Positions 25,865 through 35,504 of a DNA stretch of 64,000 nt are shown here, in pieces. A model generated the notes under the pieces. That model was not told where the DNA came from. It did not search any database and saw nothing but the letters and a program-made list of their open reading frames with translations. Position 1 is the first letter of the stretch. Every line of letters begins with the position of its first letter. Made by a program: the position numbers and the translations under genes. Source of the DNA: an uncultured Bacteroidales bacterium (lineage in GTDB: Bacteria; Bacteroidota; Bacteroidia; Bacteroidales; Bacteroidaceae); NCBI GenBank assembly GCA_937916465.1, contig CALFTK010000021.1:49500-113499 (forward strand). The letters run 5' to 3'.

Positions 25865-26818
25865 TTATAGTTTAATTCTCTTTACGTTCAGTTTGTCTAT
25901 GTCCATTGTACCCATACCCAATTTTTGACCATTTTCAATATGTGAAACGGTTTCCAATGGAATCTGTCTGAACTGATTGAAGAATTTTGCAGCAGCTGTA
26001 TCTACTGCAACTATATCGGTCGATGCAAAAAGTGCTTTGGTCAGTACTACGTCGTTTGCATTTCTACCCTGTGGGCCGTTGTCGGTCATTATGCGATATG
26101 CATCTACTATGTGCAAAGCTGCCGGTTTTGAAAGTGTTGTGATATCTGCAATACACTCCTGTAATCCTAAACTGTGGAATGCGCGTCTGTCCCATACAAT
26201 ACCCATGTGGTTCTTCATTGCAATGGTAAGACGTGCACCACCATGATTCTTCAAAACAGGTATATTGAACCATACATCGCTTTCCAAAATGGCTTTGTGT
26301 ACTTTTGCTTTTTTCAGAGCCTTGCCTTTTGGTAATTCAATCTCCTGATAGTATGATTCTTCATTTGCAGGGACCATTATGCCGCCGGCGGCTTTTACTG
26401 CCTTGTCTATACCACTGTGGTCATAACATCTGGTCCATTCGTCACAAGTGTGATCAAATACTCTTACTTCTGCTGCACCTGCATTCTGGCACTGCTTAAT
26501 CATCTCTACAATAAGGTCCGGATTTGTGTTTGCAGCAAGTTCAGGTGTCCTATCCCAACCAATGTTTGGTTTTAGGGTCACTTTATCGCCTTTCTTTACA
26601 AACCTTTTTATACCGCCTAACTGTTCCAAAGCGGCGCGAAGCATTGCTGCAGGTTCACCGTTCATGATTGCAGCCATATCTGCATAGTTGTCGGCAGCTG
26701 CCTGTGCTGTGGCTGTTCCCGGCAATGTGGATGCCATAATATCCATAACTCCGTTGCTCTTCACTGTTAGCATAGCACCTGCTGCGGCAAGTGTTTTAAG
26801 AAAATCTCTTCTATCCAT
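25865..26818 (-). CDS. DUF362 protein with Tat signal
   Basis: A 317-residue protein with a twin-arginine signal (MDRRDFLKTLAAAGAML) followed by a DUF362 domain (KPNIGWDRTPELAANTNPD, FNIPVLKNHGGARLTIAMKN, DAYRIMTDNGPQG). The domain is common next to 4Fe-4S proteins in Bacteroidota. Export by Tat suggests a folded, cofactor-containing protein, but no FeS cysteine cluster is visible in the protein itself. It is the promoter-proximal gene of the two-gene unit with the polyferredoxin. Confidence 0.85.
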   Translation of the reverse strand: MDRRDFLKTLAAAGAMLTVKSNGVMDIMASTLPGTATAQAAADNYADMAAIMNGEPAAMLRAALEQLGGIKRFVKKGDKVTLKPNIGWDRTPELAANTNPDLIVEMIKQCQNAGAAEVRVFDHTCDEWTRCYDHSGIDKAVKAAGGIMVPANEESYYQEIELPKGKALKKAKVHKAILESDVWFNIPVLKNHGGARLTIAMKNHMGIVWDRRAFHSLGLQECIADITTLSKPAALHIVDAYRIMTDNGPQGRNANDVVLTKALFASTDIVAVDTAAAKFFNQFRQIPLETVSHIENGQKLGMGTMDIDKLNVKRIKL

Positions 26819-26965
26819 ATCGGTCAGTATGAAATTTAGTTATACGTTAATACACAATTTTTCTAAATTAGTTTGCTAATGTAGTGATTTGAATCGTAAT
26901 AAAGATATTTATTGAAACTTTTTTTCTGTATGGTGAAATATTTCCCCATTATTTTTACTCTGTTG

Positions 26966-26996
26966 TTGTAGCAGTCCCATAAAATAGCTAAATTCG
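26966..26996 (+). promoter_or_regulatory. Promoter candidate for purH
   Basis: TTG at 26966-26968 and TAAATTCG at 26989-26996 (one deviation from TAnnTTTG), with a 20 bp spacer, in the 210 bp divergent gap between the DUF362 gene and purH. Confidence 0.4.
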
Positions 26997-27028
26997 CGGA
27001 ATATTATACATATTAATTTATAAGTAAG

Positions 27029-28555
27029 ATGTCAGGTACAAAAAAGATTTCATCAGCATTGGTTTCGGTCTATCACAAGGATGGACTTGATGAGATTATT
27101 ACAAAACTTCACAAGGAGGGTGTAGAACTTATTTCAACAGGTGGAACACAGCGTTTTATAGAATCGTTGGGTATCCCTTGTAAACCGGTAGAAGAGTTGA
27201 CAGGCTATCCATCAATTCTGGGTGGTCGTGTTAAGACACTGCATCCAAAGGTATTCGGAGGAATACTTTGTCGTCGCGATGAAGATGAGGATATGGTTCA
27301 GATTGTAAATTACGATATTCCTGAAATAGATTTGGTTATTGTAGATTTGTATCCATTTGAAGCAACAGTCAAATCAGGAGCATCGGAAGCAGATATTATT
27401 GAAAAGATTGATATAGGCGGTATATCACTAATCCGTGCCGGCGCAAAGAACTTTAAAGATGCAGTTATTGTAGCCAGCAAGGATCAGTACAAACCTCTGT
27501 TGGATATTCTTAATGACCGTGGCGCTGAAACTACATTGGAGGAGCGCCGCTGGTTTGCCAAAGAGGCGTTTGCAGTATCATCATATTATGATAGTTGCAT
27601 ATTCAACTACTTTGCAGGTAATGAAGAAGATGAACATTTCCGTTTTGCAGTAGATGGTCACAAGTCTTTACGTTATGGTGAAAACCCACACCAGAAGGGA
27701 TTGTTTTACGGAAACTTTGAAAATATGTTCGATCAACTTCATGGTAAGGAGATATCTTACAACAACCTGTTGGATATTACAGCAGCCGTTGATCTGATTG
27801 ACGAATTCAATGAAACTACATTTGCTATTCTCAAACATAATAATGCTTGTGGTGTAGCTTCAAGAGATACACTATTGGAAGCTTGGAAAGATGCACTTGC
27901 CGGTGATCCTGTTTCAGCTTTTGGCGGTGTACTTATAACAAATGTTCCTGTTGACAAGGAGACTGCGGAAGAGATAAACAAATTGTTCTTTGAAGTGATA
28001 ATTGCACCTGATTATGCATTCGATGCATTGGAAATACTGGGTCAGAAAAAGAATAGAATTATCTTGGTACGCAAAGATGAACCAATGTTGAAGAAGCAGA
28101 TTCGTTCTACTCTGAATGGTGTTTTGGTGCAGGATAAGGATTCAAAGACAGAAACTCCTGATGATTTGAAATTGATGACTTCCAGAACTCCATCGGATGA
28201 AGAGATACAGGATATGTTGTTTGCAAACAAAATAGTAAAGAACAGCAAGAGTAATTCTATAGTATTCGCTAAAAACAGACAATTGCTTGCAAGTGGAGTA
28301 GGTCAGACATCTCGTGTAGATGCTTTGAAACAGGCTGTTGAAAAAGCAGGCAGTTTTGGCTTCACTCTTGAAGGTGCAGCTATGGCCAGCGATGCTTTCT
28401 TCCCATTCCCTGATTGTGTGGAATTGGCAGACAATGCAGGTGTGAAAAATGTTATCCATCCGGGTGGCTCAGTTCGCGACCAGGAGACTATAGATTATTG
28501 CGAACAGCATAACATGACTTTGGTAACTACAGGTTTCAGACATTTCAAACATTAA
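27029..28555 (+). CDS. purH: Bifunctional AICAR transformylase / IMP cyclohydrolase
   Basis: A 508-residue enzyme for the last two steps of IMP synthesis. The N-terminal MGS-like IMP cyclohydrolase domain is at about 1-190 (ELISTGGTQRFIESLGI, GGRVKTLHPKVFGGIL, VDLYPFEATV, IGGISLIRAGAKN). The AICAR formyltransferase domain follows (LRYGENPHQKG, ILKHNNACGVA with the catalytic Lys-His, and the closing PDCVELADN, NVIHPGGSVRDQE). Length is normal. It precedes mreB by 23 bp; a purH-mreB order is familiar in Bacteroidales. Confidence 0.96.
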   Translation: MSGTKKISSALVSVYHKDGLDEIITKLHKEGVELISTGGTQRFIESLGIPCKPVEELTGYPSILGGRVKTLHPKVFGGILCRRDEDEDMVQIVNYDIPEIDLVIVDLYPFEATVKSGASEADIIEKIDIGGISLIRAGAKNFKDAVIVASKDQYKPLLDILNDRGAETTLEERRWFAKEAFAVSSYYDSCIFNYFAGNEEDEHFRFAVDGHKSLRYGENPHQKGLFYGNFENMFDQLHGKEISYNNLLDITAAVDLIDEFNETTFAILKHNNACGVASRDTLLEAWKDALAGDPVSAFGGVLITNVPVDKETAEEINKLFFEVIIAPDYAFDALEILGQKKNRIILVRKDEPMLKKQIRSTLNGVLVQDKDSKTETPDDLKLMTSRTPSDEEIQDMLFANKIVKNSKSNSIVFAKNRQLLASGVGQTSRVDALKQAVEKAGSFGFTLEGAAMASDAFFPFPDCVELADNAGVKNVIHPGGSVRDQETIDYCEQHNMTLVTTGFRHFKH

Positions 28556-28578
28556 TTAACTATTAACAACATACAACG

Positions 28579-29601
28579 GTGGGACTTTTTTCTTTGACAC
28601 AAGAATTATCGATGGACCTTGGTACTGCCAATACCATCATAATGTACAAAGACAAGATTGTTGTCAATGAGCCATCTATAGTAGCTTTGGACAATAAGAC
28701 AGACAGACTTATTGCGGTAGGCGTAGAGGCTAAAGAGATGTATGAGAGAAATCCTCAGAACATCAGAGTTATCAGACCTTTAAGAAATGGTGTGATAGCA
28801 AGTTTTGAAGCTTGTGAACAGATGATTCGCGGCTTCATAGATAAAGTAGATACCGGCAGACGCCTCTTCTCCCCATCGTTGAAGATGGTTATTGGCGTTC
28901 CTTCCGGTATTACAGAAGTAGAATTGCGTGCTGTTCGTGACTCAGCAGAGCATGCCGGAGGTCGCGATGTATATATGCTGTACGAACCAATGGCTGCAGC
29001 ACTTGGTCTTGGAATAGATGTATTGGCACCTGTTGGCAATATGATAGTAGATATAGGTGGTGGTACTACTGAAATTGCTGTAATATCTTTGGGCGGTCTG
29101 GTATCAAATCGTTCTGTTAAGGTGGCAGGCGATGATTTTACTGCCGATATCCAGGAATATATGGGAAGACAGCATAACATCAAGGTTGGTGAACGTATGG
29201 CAGAACGTATCAAGATAAATGTGGGTGCAGCTCTTACGGAACTTGGCGATGAAGCTCCCGAAGATTTCATAGTGGCAGGTCCGAATAAAATTACTGCTCT
29301 GCCAATGCGAGTTCCTGTATGTTATCAGGAGATTGCGCATTGTCTTGATCATTCAATATCACGTATTGAGATGGAGATTCTGAATGCTCTTGAAAGCACA
29401 CCTCCTGAACTTTATGCTGATATTTTGCAGAATGGTATTTATCTGTCGGGTGGTGGCTCTATGCTTAGAGGTATCAGTAAACGTCTTGCCGATAAACTTG
29501 GTATTGAATTCCGTGTAGCTGATGAACCGTTGCTTGGTGTGGCAAAGGGAACAGCGGCAGCACTGAAGAATGTAGAAAGGTTCCCATTCTTGATGAGATA
29601 A
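28579..29601 (+). CDS. mreB: Rod shape-determining actin homologue MreB
   Basis: A 340-residue bacterial actin that organises lateral wall synthesis. It starts at a GTG, which gives the normal N-terminus MGLFSLTQELSMDLGTANT with phosphate-1. Also visible are the adenosine/phosphate-2 DIGGGTTEIAVISLGG and the C-terminal LSGGGSMLRGI. First gene of the mreB-mreC-mreD-mrdA-rodA cluster, in which every junction is short or overlapping. Confidence 0.95.
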   Translation: MGLFSLTQELSMDLGTANTIIMYKDKIVVNEPSIVALDNKTDRLIAVGVEAKEMYERNPQNIRVIRPLRNGVIASFEACEQMIRGFIDKVDTGRRLFSPSLKMVIGVPSGITEVELRAVRDSAEHAGGRDVYMLYEPMAAALGLGIDVLAPVGNMIVDIGGGTTEIAVISLGGLVSNRSVKVAGDDFTADIQEYMGRQHNIKVGERMAERIKINVGAALTELGDEAPEDFIVAGPNKITALPMRVPVCYQEIAHCLDHSISRIEMEILNALESTPPELYADILQNGIYLSGGGSMLRGISKRLADKLGIEFRVADEPLLGVAKGTAAALKNVERFPFLMR

Positions 29602-29620
29602 CGGAAAAGGAGACATTGCC

Positions 29621-30430
29621 GTGCGTTCGCTATTTGACTTTATAATAAAGCACAGCTATGTTATTCTGTTCCTTGTTTTGGAAACAGTATCGCTGGTACT
29701 TCTGTTCGGTTGTAATGACCGCCAGAAGGAGGTTTTTTTGACTTCTGCCGGTAGCTTTTCCGGAACAATTCTGGAGAGTAGTTCTAACGTCCGCAGGTTT
29801 TTTACCCAGGGAAAAGAGAATAGTAAGCTTGCAGCCGAAAATGCTCGGTTGCAAGTTGAACTTTTTATGTTAAGAGATTCTCTTGCCAATAGTCAGTTGC
29901 CACAAACTAAAAACTCTATTCTTACAGCCAGAGTAATAGATAACTCCATACGTAAAGACGACAACTACATTACGTTGAACAAAGGTTTGAATGATGGGTT
30001 ACGCGAAGGTATGGGTGTATATGACAGCAATGGCGTAGTAGGTGTTGTGATGTTGGTGGGAAAACGTTACAGCATAGTTCTGCCAATAATAAACGGAAAA
30101 AGCAGTATTAGCTGTAAAATTAAGGGAGACAATAGTTTTGGCTTTTTGGAATGGAGTGGGGGCGATGCCTCTATAGCAGAACTCCGAGACCTTCCCTATT
30201 ATGCCTCTATAAGCGTGGGCGATACTGTAGTAACAAGTGGTTATTCAGAAATTTTCCCAGAAGGTATAAACGTAGGAACGGTATTAGATGTTCAAAGAGT
30301 AACCTCCGGATATACGTTAAAGGTGAATGTGCGTTTGGCTGCCGATTTAAGTAAATTGGGGTGGGTGTATGTAAATACAGCGCAGACCGATGATGAATTG
30401 ATACAGTTGTTGAATCAGACAAAACAGTAA
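29621..30430 (+). CDS. mreC: Rod shape-determining protein MreC
   Basis: A 269-residue bitopic membrane protein that links MreB to the wall enzymes. It starts at a GTG, with one N-terminal transmembrane segment (about 9-30), a short coiled coil near 60-90 (ENSKLAAENARLQVELFML) and the two MreC beta domains (ARVIDNSIRKDDNYITLNKG, GVVGVVMLVGKRYSIVLP, VTSGYSEIFPEGINVGTV). It sits between mreB and mreD, one base before the mreD start. Confidence 0.9.
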   Translation: MRSLFDFIIKHSYVILFLVLETVSLVLLFGCNDRQKEVFLTSAGSFSGTILESSSNVRRFFTQGKENSKLAAENARLQVELFMLRDSLANSQLPQTKNSILTARVIDNSIRKDDNYITLNKGLNDGLREGMGVYDSNGVVGVVMLVGKRYSIVLPIINGKSSISCKIKGDNSFGFLEWSGGDASIAELRDLPYYASISVGDTVVTSGYSEIFPEGINVGTVLDVQRVTSGYTLKVNVRLAADLSKLGWVYVNTAQTDDELIQLLNQTKQ

Positions 30431-30431
30431 T

Positions 30432-30959
30432 ATGGGGACAATAGCCGTTTTCAAGAAGATAGGGCAGGTATTTCTGTTGGTGGCATTACAGGTGCTCATT
30501 CTGAATAAGATAAACCTGTTTGGTTATGTTACCCCTTTGGTTTATATATGGGTTACTATTAAGATAGATAACAGCTATTCCAGAAATGCTATTCTGCTAA
30601 TATCATTCTTGACCGGTCTTGCGGTGGATATATTTACAGGAACACCGGGTATGCATGCTGCAGCAATAACACTGTTGGCTTTTGTTCAGCCAAATCTTGT
30701 AAAGTTGTTTGTGTCGTATGACCGAAGAGAACTAATGATACCAAGTATAGATACAATGAGAAGAGGACCTTTTATTGGTTATGTATCATTGTGTACTTTA
30801 ATACATCATCTTTTATACTTTGTTTTGAAGAGTATTCCGGTGGCTGACTGGTCTATGCTTATTTCAAAAGTGATATTCAGTGCTGCTTTGACAGTTCTGC
30901 TTATAATTGTTGTTGAGATTTCGTTTGTAAAGAGTGCCGGTAAAAAGAGCAGAAGGTGA
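30432..30959 (+). CDS. mreD: Rod shape-determining protein MreD
   Basis: A 175-residue membrane protein with about five hydrophobic helices; membership in the elongasome is inferred mainly from order and topology (FLTGLAVDIFTGTPGMHAA is the most family-like stretch). Its stop overlaps the GTG start of mrdA (gtga), indicating translational coupling. Confidence 0.85.
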   Translation: MGTIAVFKKIGQVFLLVALQVLILNKINLFGYVTPLVYIWVTIKIDNSYSRNAILLISFLTGLAVDIFTGTPGMHAAAITLLAFVQPNLVKLFVSYDRRELMIPSIDTMRRGPFIGYVSLCTLIHHLLYFVLKSIPVADWSMLISKVIFSAALTVLLIIVVEISFVKSAGKKSRR

Positions 30960-32800
30960 AGGGCTATAAATACAAGAATAGGAAGTTTACAATAATGATT
31001 ATCTTTACGGTTGTTGTTATTGTCTATATATGTCGTCTGTTTTCCATACAGGTGGCCGATACAACCTATCGCGAATCGGCCAGAAGTAATGCTTTGTACA
31101 ATAGAACCATACATCCGTTGCGTGGTATAATATATGACAGAAACAATAATATGGTTGTAGGTAATCAACCTTATTATGATGTTACTGTGACTATGCGCGA
31201 TGTGGATAATCTGGATACGTTGGAACTGTGTAGGTATCTGGATATAACAAAGGAATTCTTTGATGAAAGGATGAAGGAGATAAAGAATACCAAGCGTAAT
31301 CCAGGTTATTCCAGATATACGTCGCAGGTGTTTATGCCACAGCTGTCTATGGAAGAGGTTGCGGGATTCAGGGAACATCTGTATCGTTTCAGTGGTTTTG
31401 CAATTGAAAATCGTTCTCAGCGGCAGTACCATTATGATGTTGCAGCTCATCTTCTGGGCGATTTGGGTGAAGTCTCTAAAAGTGAAATGGATAAAGATGA
31501 ATTCTATGAAAGAGGCGATTATATAGGTAAACAGGGCGTAGAAAAGTTCTATGAAAAATATTTGCGTGGGGAAAAGGGCATTGAAGTGATGCTAAAAGAT
31601 GCATACGGAAGAATTCAAGGCAGTTATATGGATGGCCAATACGATATAGCTCCACGCGCAGGCAGTAATCTGGTTCTGGGAATAGATATTAAACTTCAGG
31701 AATTGGGCGAAAGACTGATGCAGGGTAAAATAGGTAGTATAGTAGCCATAGAGCCTGCTACAGGTGAAATACTATGTATGGTATCGGCTCCTACCTTTTC
31801 GCCAGCCAGTCTGGTGGGCCGACATAGAAGTGATAATTATAATGAACTCTATAATCACAAATCAAAACCTTTATTGAATCGTACCATAATGGGTACATAT
31901 CCTCCCGGTTCTACCTTTAAAACAGCGCAGGCCCTTACATTTTTAGAAGAGGGTATAGTCAATTCAAACACATCCTATCCCTGTTCCAATGGTTTTGTCT
32001 ATGGTCGTCTGAAAGTGGGCTGTCATGAACACTCTTCGCCTATCACTTTGGCTCCAGCCATAGCAACATCGTGTAACAGCTATTTCTGTTGGGGCTATTT
32101 TAGAATGATAGGCGACGAAAAGTATGGTTCTGTACAACAGGCTATGACTGTATGGAAAGATTATATGGTGGATATGGGCTTTGGCTATGCACTCGGTGTA
32201 GATCTGCCCGGTGAAGTGCGTGGTATGATTCCTAATGCACAGTATTACGATAAACTTTATAACAAAAGTTGGAATGGTTTGACAATTATAAGCAATTCAA
32301 TAGGTCAGGGCGAAATAACCCTAACACCATTGCAGATTGCAAATTTAGGTGCAACCATTGCAAATAGAGGTTACTATATAACTCCTCATGTGGTAAAGCA
32401 GATTGAGGGGGCAGAAATAGATTCTCTATATTCCAAAAAGCACTATGTGAATGTAAGTAGAGAAAACTATGAACTGGTAGTGGAAGGGATGCGTCAGTCT
32501 GTGCTGAATGGAACCTGTACTGCTGCAGCAACTAACCTGTATGAAGTTTGTGGAAAGACCGGAACAGCCCAGAACAGAGGTAAAGACCATTCGGTATTTA
32601 TGGGTTTTGCTCCAAGAGAGAATCCGCAGATTGCAATAGCTGTATATGTGGAGAACGGAGGTTTTGGTGCAACATACGGTGTTCCTATAGGTGCTTTAAT
32701 GATGGAACAGTACATTACCGGTACGCTATCGGAAGAGAGTGAAAAAAAAGCGGAGTATTATGCTAACAGGAGTATAGATTATGGTGACCAGACGCGTTAA
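30956..32800 (+). CDS. mrdA: Penicillin-binding protein 2 (elongasome transpeptidase)
   Basis: A 614-residue class B PBP. One N-terminal membrane anchor (about 12-28), a dimerisation domain, and the transpeptidase domain with all three signature motifs: SxxK in YPPGSTFKT, SxN in ATSCNSYF, and KTG in CGKTGTAQN. The GTG start overlaps the mreD stop. The 3' end overlaps rodA by 20 bp, consistent with fixed stoichiometry of the PBP2-RodA pair. Confidence 0.95.
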   Translation: MKGYKYKNRKFTIMIIFTVVVIVYICRLFSIQVADTTYRESARSNALYNRTIHPLRGIIYDRNNNMVVGNQPYYDVTVTMRDVDNLDTLELCRYLDITKEFFDERMKEIKNTKRNPGYSRYTSQVFMPQLSMEEVAGFREHLYRFSGFAIENRSQRQYHYDVAAHLLGDLGEVSKSEMDKDEFYERGDYIGKQGVEKFYEKYLRGEKGIEVMLKDAYGRIQGSYMDGQYDIAPRAGSNLVLGIDIKLQELGERLMQGKIGSIVAIEPATGEILCMVSAPTFSPASLVGRHRSDNYNELYNHKSKPLLNRTIMGTYPPGSTFKTAQALTFLEEGIVNSNTSYPCSNGFVYGRLKVGCHEHSSPITLAPAIATSCNSYFCWGYFRMIGDEKYGSVQQAMTVWKDYMVDMGFGYALGVDLPGEVRGMIPNAQYYDKLYNKSWNGLTIISNSIGQGEITLTPLQIANLGATIANRGYYITPHVVKQIEGAEIDSLYSKKHYVNVSRENYELVVEGMRQSVLNGTCTAAATNLYEVCGKTGTAQNRGKDHSVFMGFAPRENPQIAIAVYVENGGFGATYGVPIGALMMEQYITGTLSEESEKKAEYYANRSIDYGDQTR

Positions 32801-34235
32801 AATAGTTTCCAATCTGGATTGGCTTACAGTTGTACTGTTCATAGTTATTATGTTCTGTGGATGGTTAAGTATCTGTGGCGCAAGTTTTGACGCCGATATG
32901 ACTCAATTGCTGTCATTCTCTACCCGCCCGGGAAAACAACTTGTTTGGATGTTCTGTTCGCTGATACTTGCTTCGTGTATATTGTCTATAACAAAGGATT
33001 TTATTGATAAATACTCCTATCTTATTTATGTAGTTGCGTTATTGGTGCTTCTAATTACGATTGTGATAGCAGAAGATACCAAAGGTTCGCGGTCCTGGTT
33101 ACATCTTGGCCCTGTAAGTATTCAGCCGGCAGAGTTCTCCAAATTTGCTACTGCATTGGCACTTGCAAAATTTATTGATTCCAATAAACTGGATTTAAGT
33201 AATTGGAATGCTTTGTTAAAGAGCGCTCTTATCTTTATTATTCCTCTGCTATTGATAATATGTCAGAAAGAGACAGGAACAGCTATAGTATTCATAGCCT
33301 TTTTCTTAGTCCTTTTTCGCGAAGGCATGAACGGCACAATATTGCTGATAGGGTTTTGTATGGTTCTGTTCTTTATATTAGGTATTAAATATGCTGAAAC
33401 CGTATTCGCCAATCAACTGTTCAGTGTTGGAGTATGGTTGGTTTTATCACTTATTCAGATTATAACAACTATTCTGGTATGGATGTTTGCAAAAGAGAGA
33501 AGAATAACGGTTATCACCTTTTATATAAATATAGGAGGTATGCTTTTGGGAATGTCGGTATCAATGTTGGTATATCCATTTGACGTAACAATTTTGCAGA
33601 TTGTTCTTATATCCCTAAACATACTTTTATTGTTATACCGATGGCTTAAAGATATGGCAAGACAGTATCTCTATATAGCCCTGTTCGCTATATGTTCTGT
33701 TGGTTATCTCTATTCGGTCGATTATGTATTTGAAAAGGTTCTTGAACCACACCAGCAGGTAAGAATTAATGTAATATTGGGACTTGAAGATGATCCTTAT
33801 GGTGCAGGTTATAATGTAAATCAGTCAAAGATTGCTATTGGATCGGGTGGTTTTTCCGGAAAGGGATTTATGAAAGGGACTCAGACCAAACTGAAATATG
33901 TACCAGAACAGGATACCGATTTCATATTCTGTACGGTGGGCGAAGAACAGGGCTTCTTGGGCTCTACGTTTGTGTTATTGCTCTATCTCTCTTTACTGCT
34001 TAGGTTGGTATATCTTGCAGAATTGCAGACTTCTGCCTTTGGCAGGGTTTATGGGTATTCAGTGGCATCTATACTGTTTTTCCACCTATTTATAAATATA
34101 GGTATGGTGCTTGGAATTACTCCTGTCATAGGTATTCCATTGCCATTCTTCAGCTATGGTGGCTCTTCACTATGGGGCTTTACTATTCTGTTGTTCCTCT
34201 TCCTGCGTATGGATTGCGAACGGACAGCCCGTTAA
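32781..34235 (+). CDS. rodA: SEDS peptidoglycan glycosyltransferase RodA
   Basis: A 484-residue polytopic SEDS protein that polymerises lipid II with PBP2. The signature blocks are LHLGPVSIQPAEFSKFATAL near the N-terminal third, DTDFIFCTVGEEQGFLGS, and the closing PVIGIPLPFFSYGGSSL. It is longer than the about 370 residues of E. coli RodA, because extra hydrophobic helices lie in the middle (about 200-300). Long forms are usual in Bacteroidales. It ends 16 bp from the convergent PSP1 gene. Confidence 0.93.
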   Translation: MVTRRVKIVSNLDWLTVVLFIVIMFCGWLSICGASFDADMTQLLSFSTRPGKQLVWMFCSLILASCILSITKDFIDKYSYLIYVVALLVLLITIVIAEDTKGSRSWLHLGPVSIQPAEFSKFATALALAKFIDSNKLDLSNWNALLKSALIFIIPLLLIICQKETGTAIVFIAFFLVLFREGMNGTILLIGFCMVLFFILGIKYAETVFANQLFSVGVWLVLSLIQIITTILVWMFAKERRITVITFYINIGGMLLGMSVSMLVYPFDVTILQIVLISLNILLLLYRWLKDMARQYLYIALFAICSVGYLYSVDYVFEKVLEPHQQVRINVILGLEDDPYGAGYNVNQSKIAIGSGGFSGKGFMKGTQTKLKYVPEQDTDFIFCTVGEEQGFLGSTFVLLLYLSLLLRLVYLAELQTSAFGRVYGYSVASILFFHLFINIGMVLGITPVIGIPLPFFSYGGSSLWGFTILLFLFLRMDCERTAR

Positions 34236-34251
34236 GACTGTCCGCCACTAT

Positions 34252-35502
34252 TTATTGCTCTCCGTTATTGTTGTTATTATTGTTACGTTTCTGGAACTTA
34301 TCTTTTCTGTTCCAATGACCATCTCTACCACGTCTGTGTTGGTCTTCACGATTCTGTGGCTGTTGTGGCTGTTGGTTGTTTTCAGTTCTGTCTTGTTGGT
34401 CAAAGTTCTTTCTGGTTGGTCTCTTTTTCTTCTTTTTCTTTGTGCTGTCAAAGCGTGTCAAACCATCTTCGTCAAGAATATCGGATGTGCTTTTAGCATT
34501 GTTATCATTGTCATAACCATTCAGACTCTTTGGTTTGATGCCTCGTTTGTTTAGCGCAATTATCTCTAATGCTCTGCCGGAAGATATGGTCTCCAAATTG
34601 GCCGCAAATACTTTGTCGGTAGAATAAGATAACTGGTCATTCAATATGTCAGCTTTAAAGAAATAGTAGGTGTTATCTATGGTAATTAGTTCCATTTCGC
34701 GCGATGGGAAATGTTTTTGTGCCTCAACATAAGTATCTACTTCGTAGTTCAAACAGCATTTTAACTTAGCGCACTGTCCTGCTAACTTCTGAGGATTCAT
34801 TGATAAATCCTGAAAGCGTGCTGCACCTGTAGAAACAGATACAAAGTTGGTCATCCAGGTGGAACAGCACAATTCACGTCCGCAAGGACCAATGCCGCCT
34901 ATTCGGCCGGCCTCTTGTCTGGCGCCAATCTGTTTCATCTCTATCCTGACGTGGAAGTTCTCTGCAAGAACCTTAATAAGCTGGCGGAAATCTACACGTC
35001 CATCTGCTATGTAATAGAATATAGCCTTATTGCCATCGCCTTGATACTCTACATCGCCTATCTTCATCTCCAATCCAAGGTCTTTGGCAATCTGACGAGA
35101 ACGTATCATAGTGCTGTGCTCGCGCGATTTAGCCTCTTCAAACTTCTCCATATCTACTTCGCGGGCTTTTCTATATACACGCTTTATCTCTATGTCCGGC
35201 CTAAGGTTTGCCTTTTTCATTTGCAATTTTACCAGTCTGCCGGTCATGGTAACCGTACCTATATCGTGTCCGGGGTTCGATTCCACTGCTACAATATCGC
35301 CCTTTTCAAGCTCCAGATTATTTGCATTCAGATAGAACCCTTTTCTGGTGTTTTTAAATTGCACCTCAACATATTCACAGTCATTATTTGCTCCGGGTAC
35401 CCCCTCCAGATAGTTGAAAGAGTGGAGCTGACCTATATTTTTGCCGCATCCTTTATATGAGATGCCCTGACATCCCGGTTTAAGTATGAAATCCTGATCC
35501 AT
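34252..35502 (-). CDS. PSP1-domain protein (RicT/YaaT-like)
   Basis: A 416-residue protein with the PSP1 C-terminal domain and its cysteine pattern: GGIGPCGRELCCSTW, then GQCAKLKCCLNYE. In Bacillus the homologue YaaT/RicT joins a Fe-S containing complex that acts on RNase Y-dependent mRNA processing; the role in Bacteroidota is not established. The last 70 residues are a low-complexity tail rich in Lys, Gln, Arg and Asn, ending in a run of seven Asn. It is 2 bp downstream of the DNA polymerase delta-prime gene. Confidence 0.85.
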   Translation of the reverse strand: MDQDFILKPGCQGISYKGCGKNIGQLHSFNYLEGVPGANNDCEYVEVQFKNTRKGFYLNANNLELEKGDIVAVESNPGHDIGTVTMTGRLVKLQMKKANLRPDIEIKRVYRKAREVDMEKFEEAKSREHSTMIRSRQIAKDLGLEMKIGDVEYQGDGNKAIFYYIADGRVDFRQLIKVLAENFHVRIEMKQIGARQEAGRIGGIGPCGRELCCSTWMTNFVSVSTGAARFQDLSMNPQKLAGQCAKLKCCLNYEVDTYVEAQKHFPSREMELITIDNTYYFFKADILNDQLSYSTDKVFAANLETISSGRALEIIALNKRGIKPKSLNGYDNDNNAKSTSDILDEDGLTRFDSTKKKKKKRPTRKNFDQQDRTENNQQPQQPQNREDQHRRGRDGHWNRKDKFQKRNNNNNNNGEQ

Positions 35503-35504
35503 AT

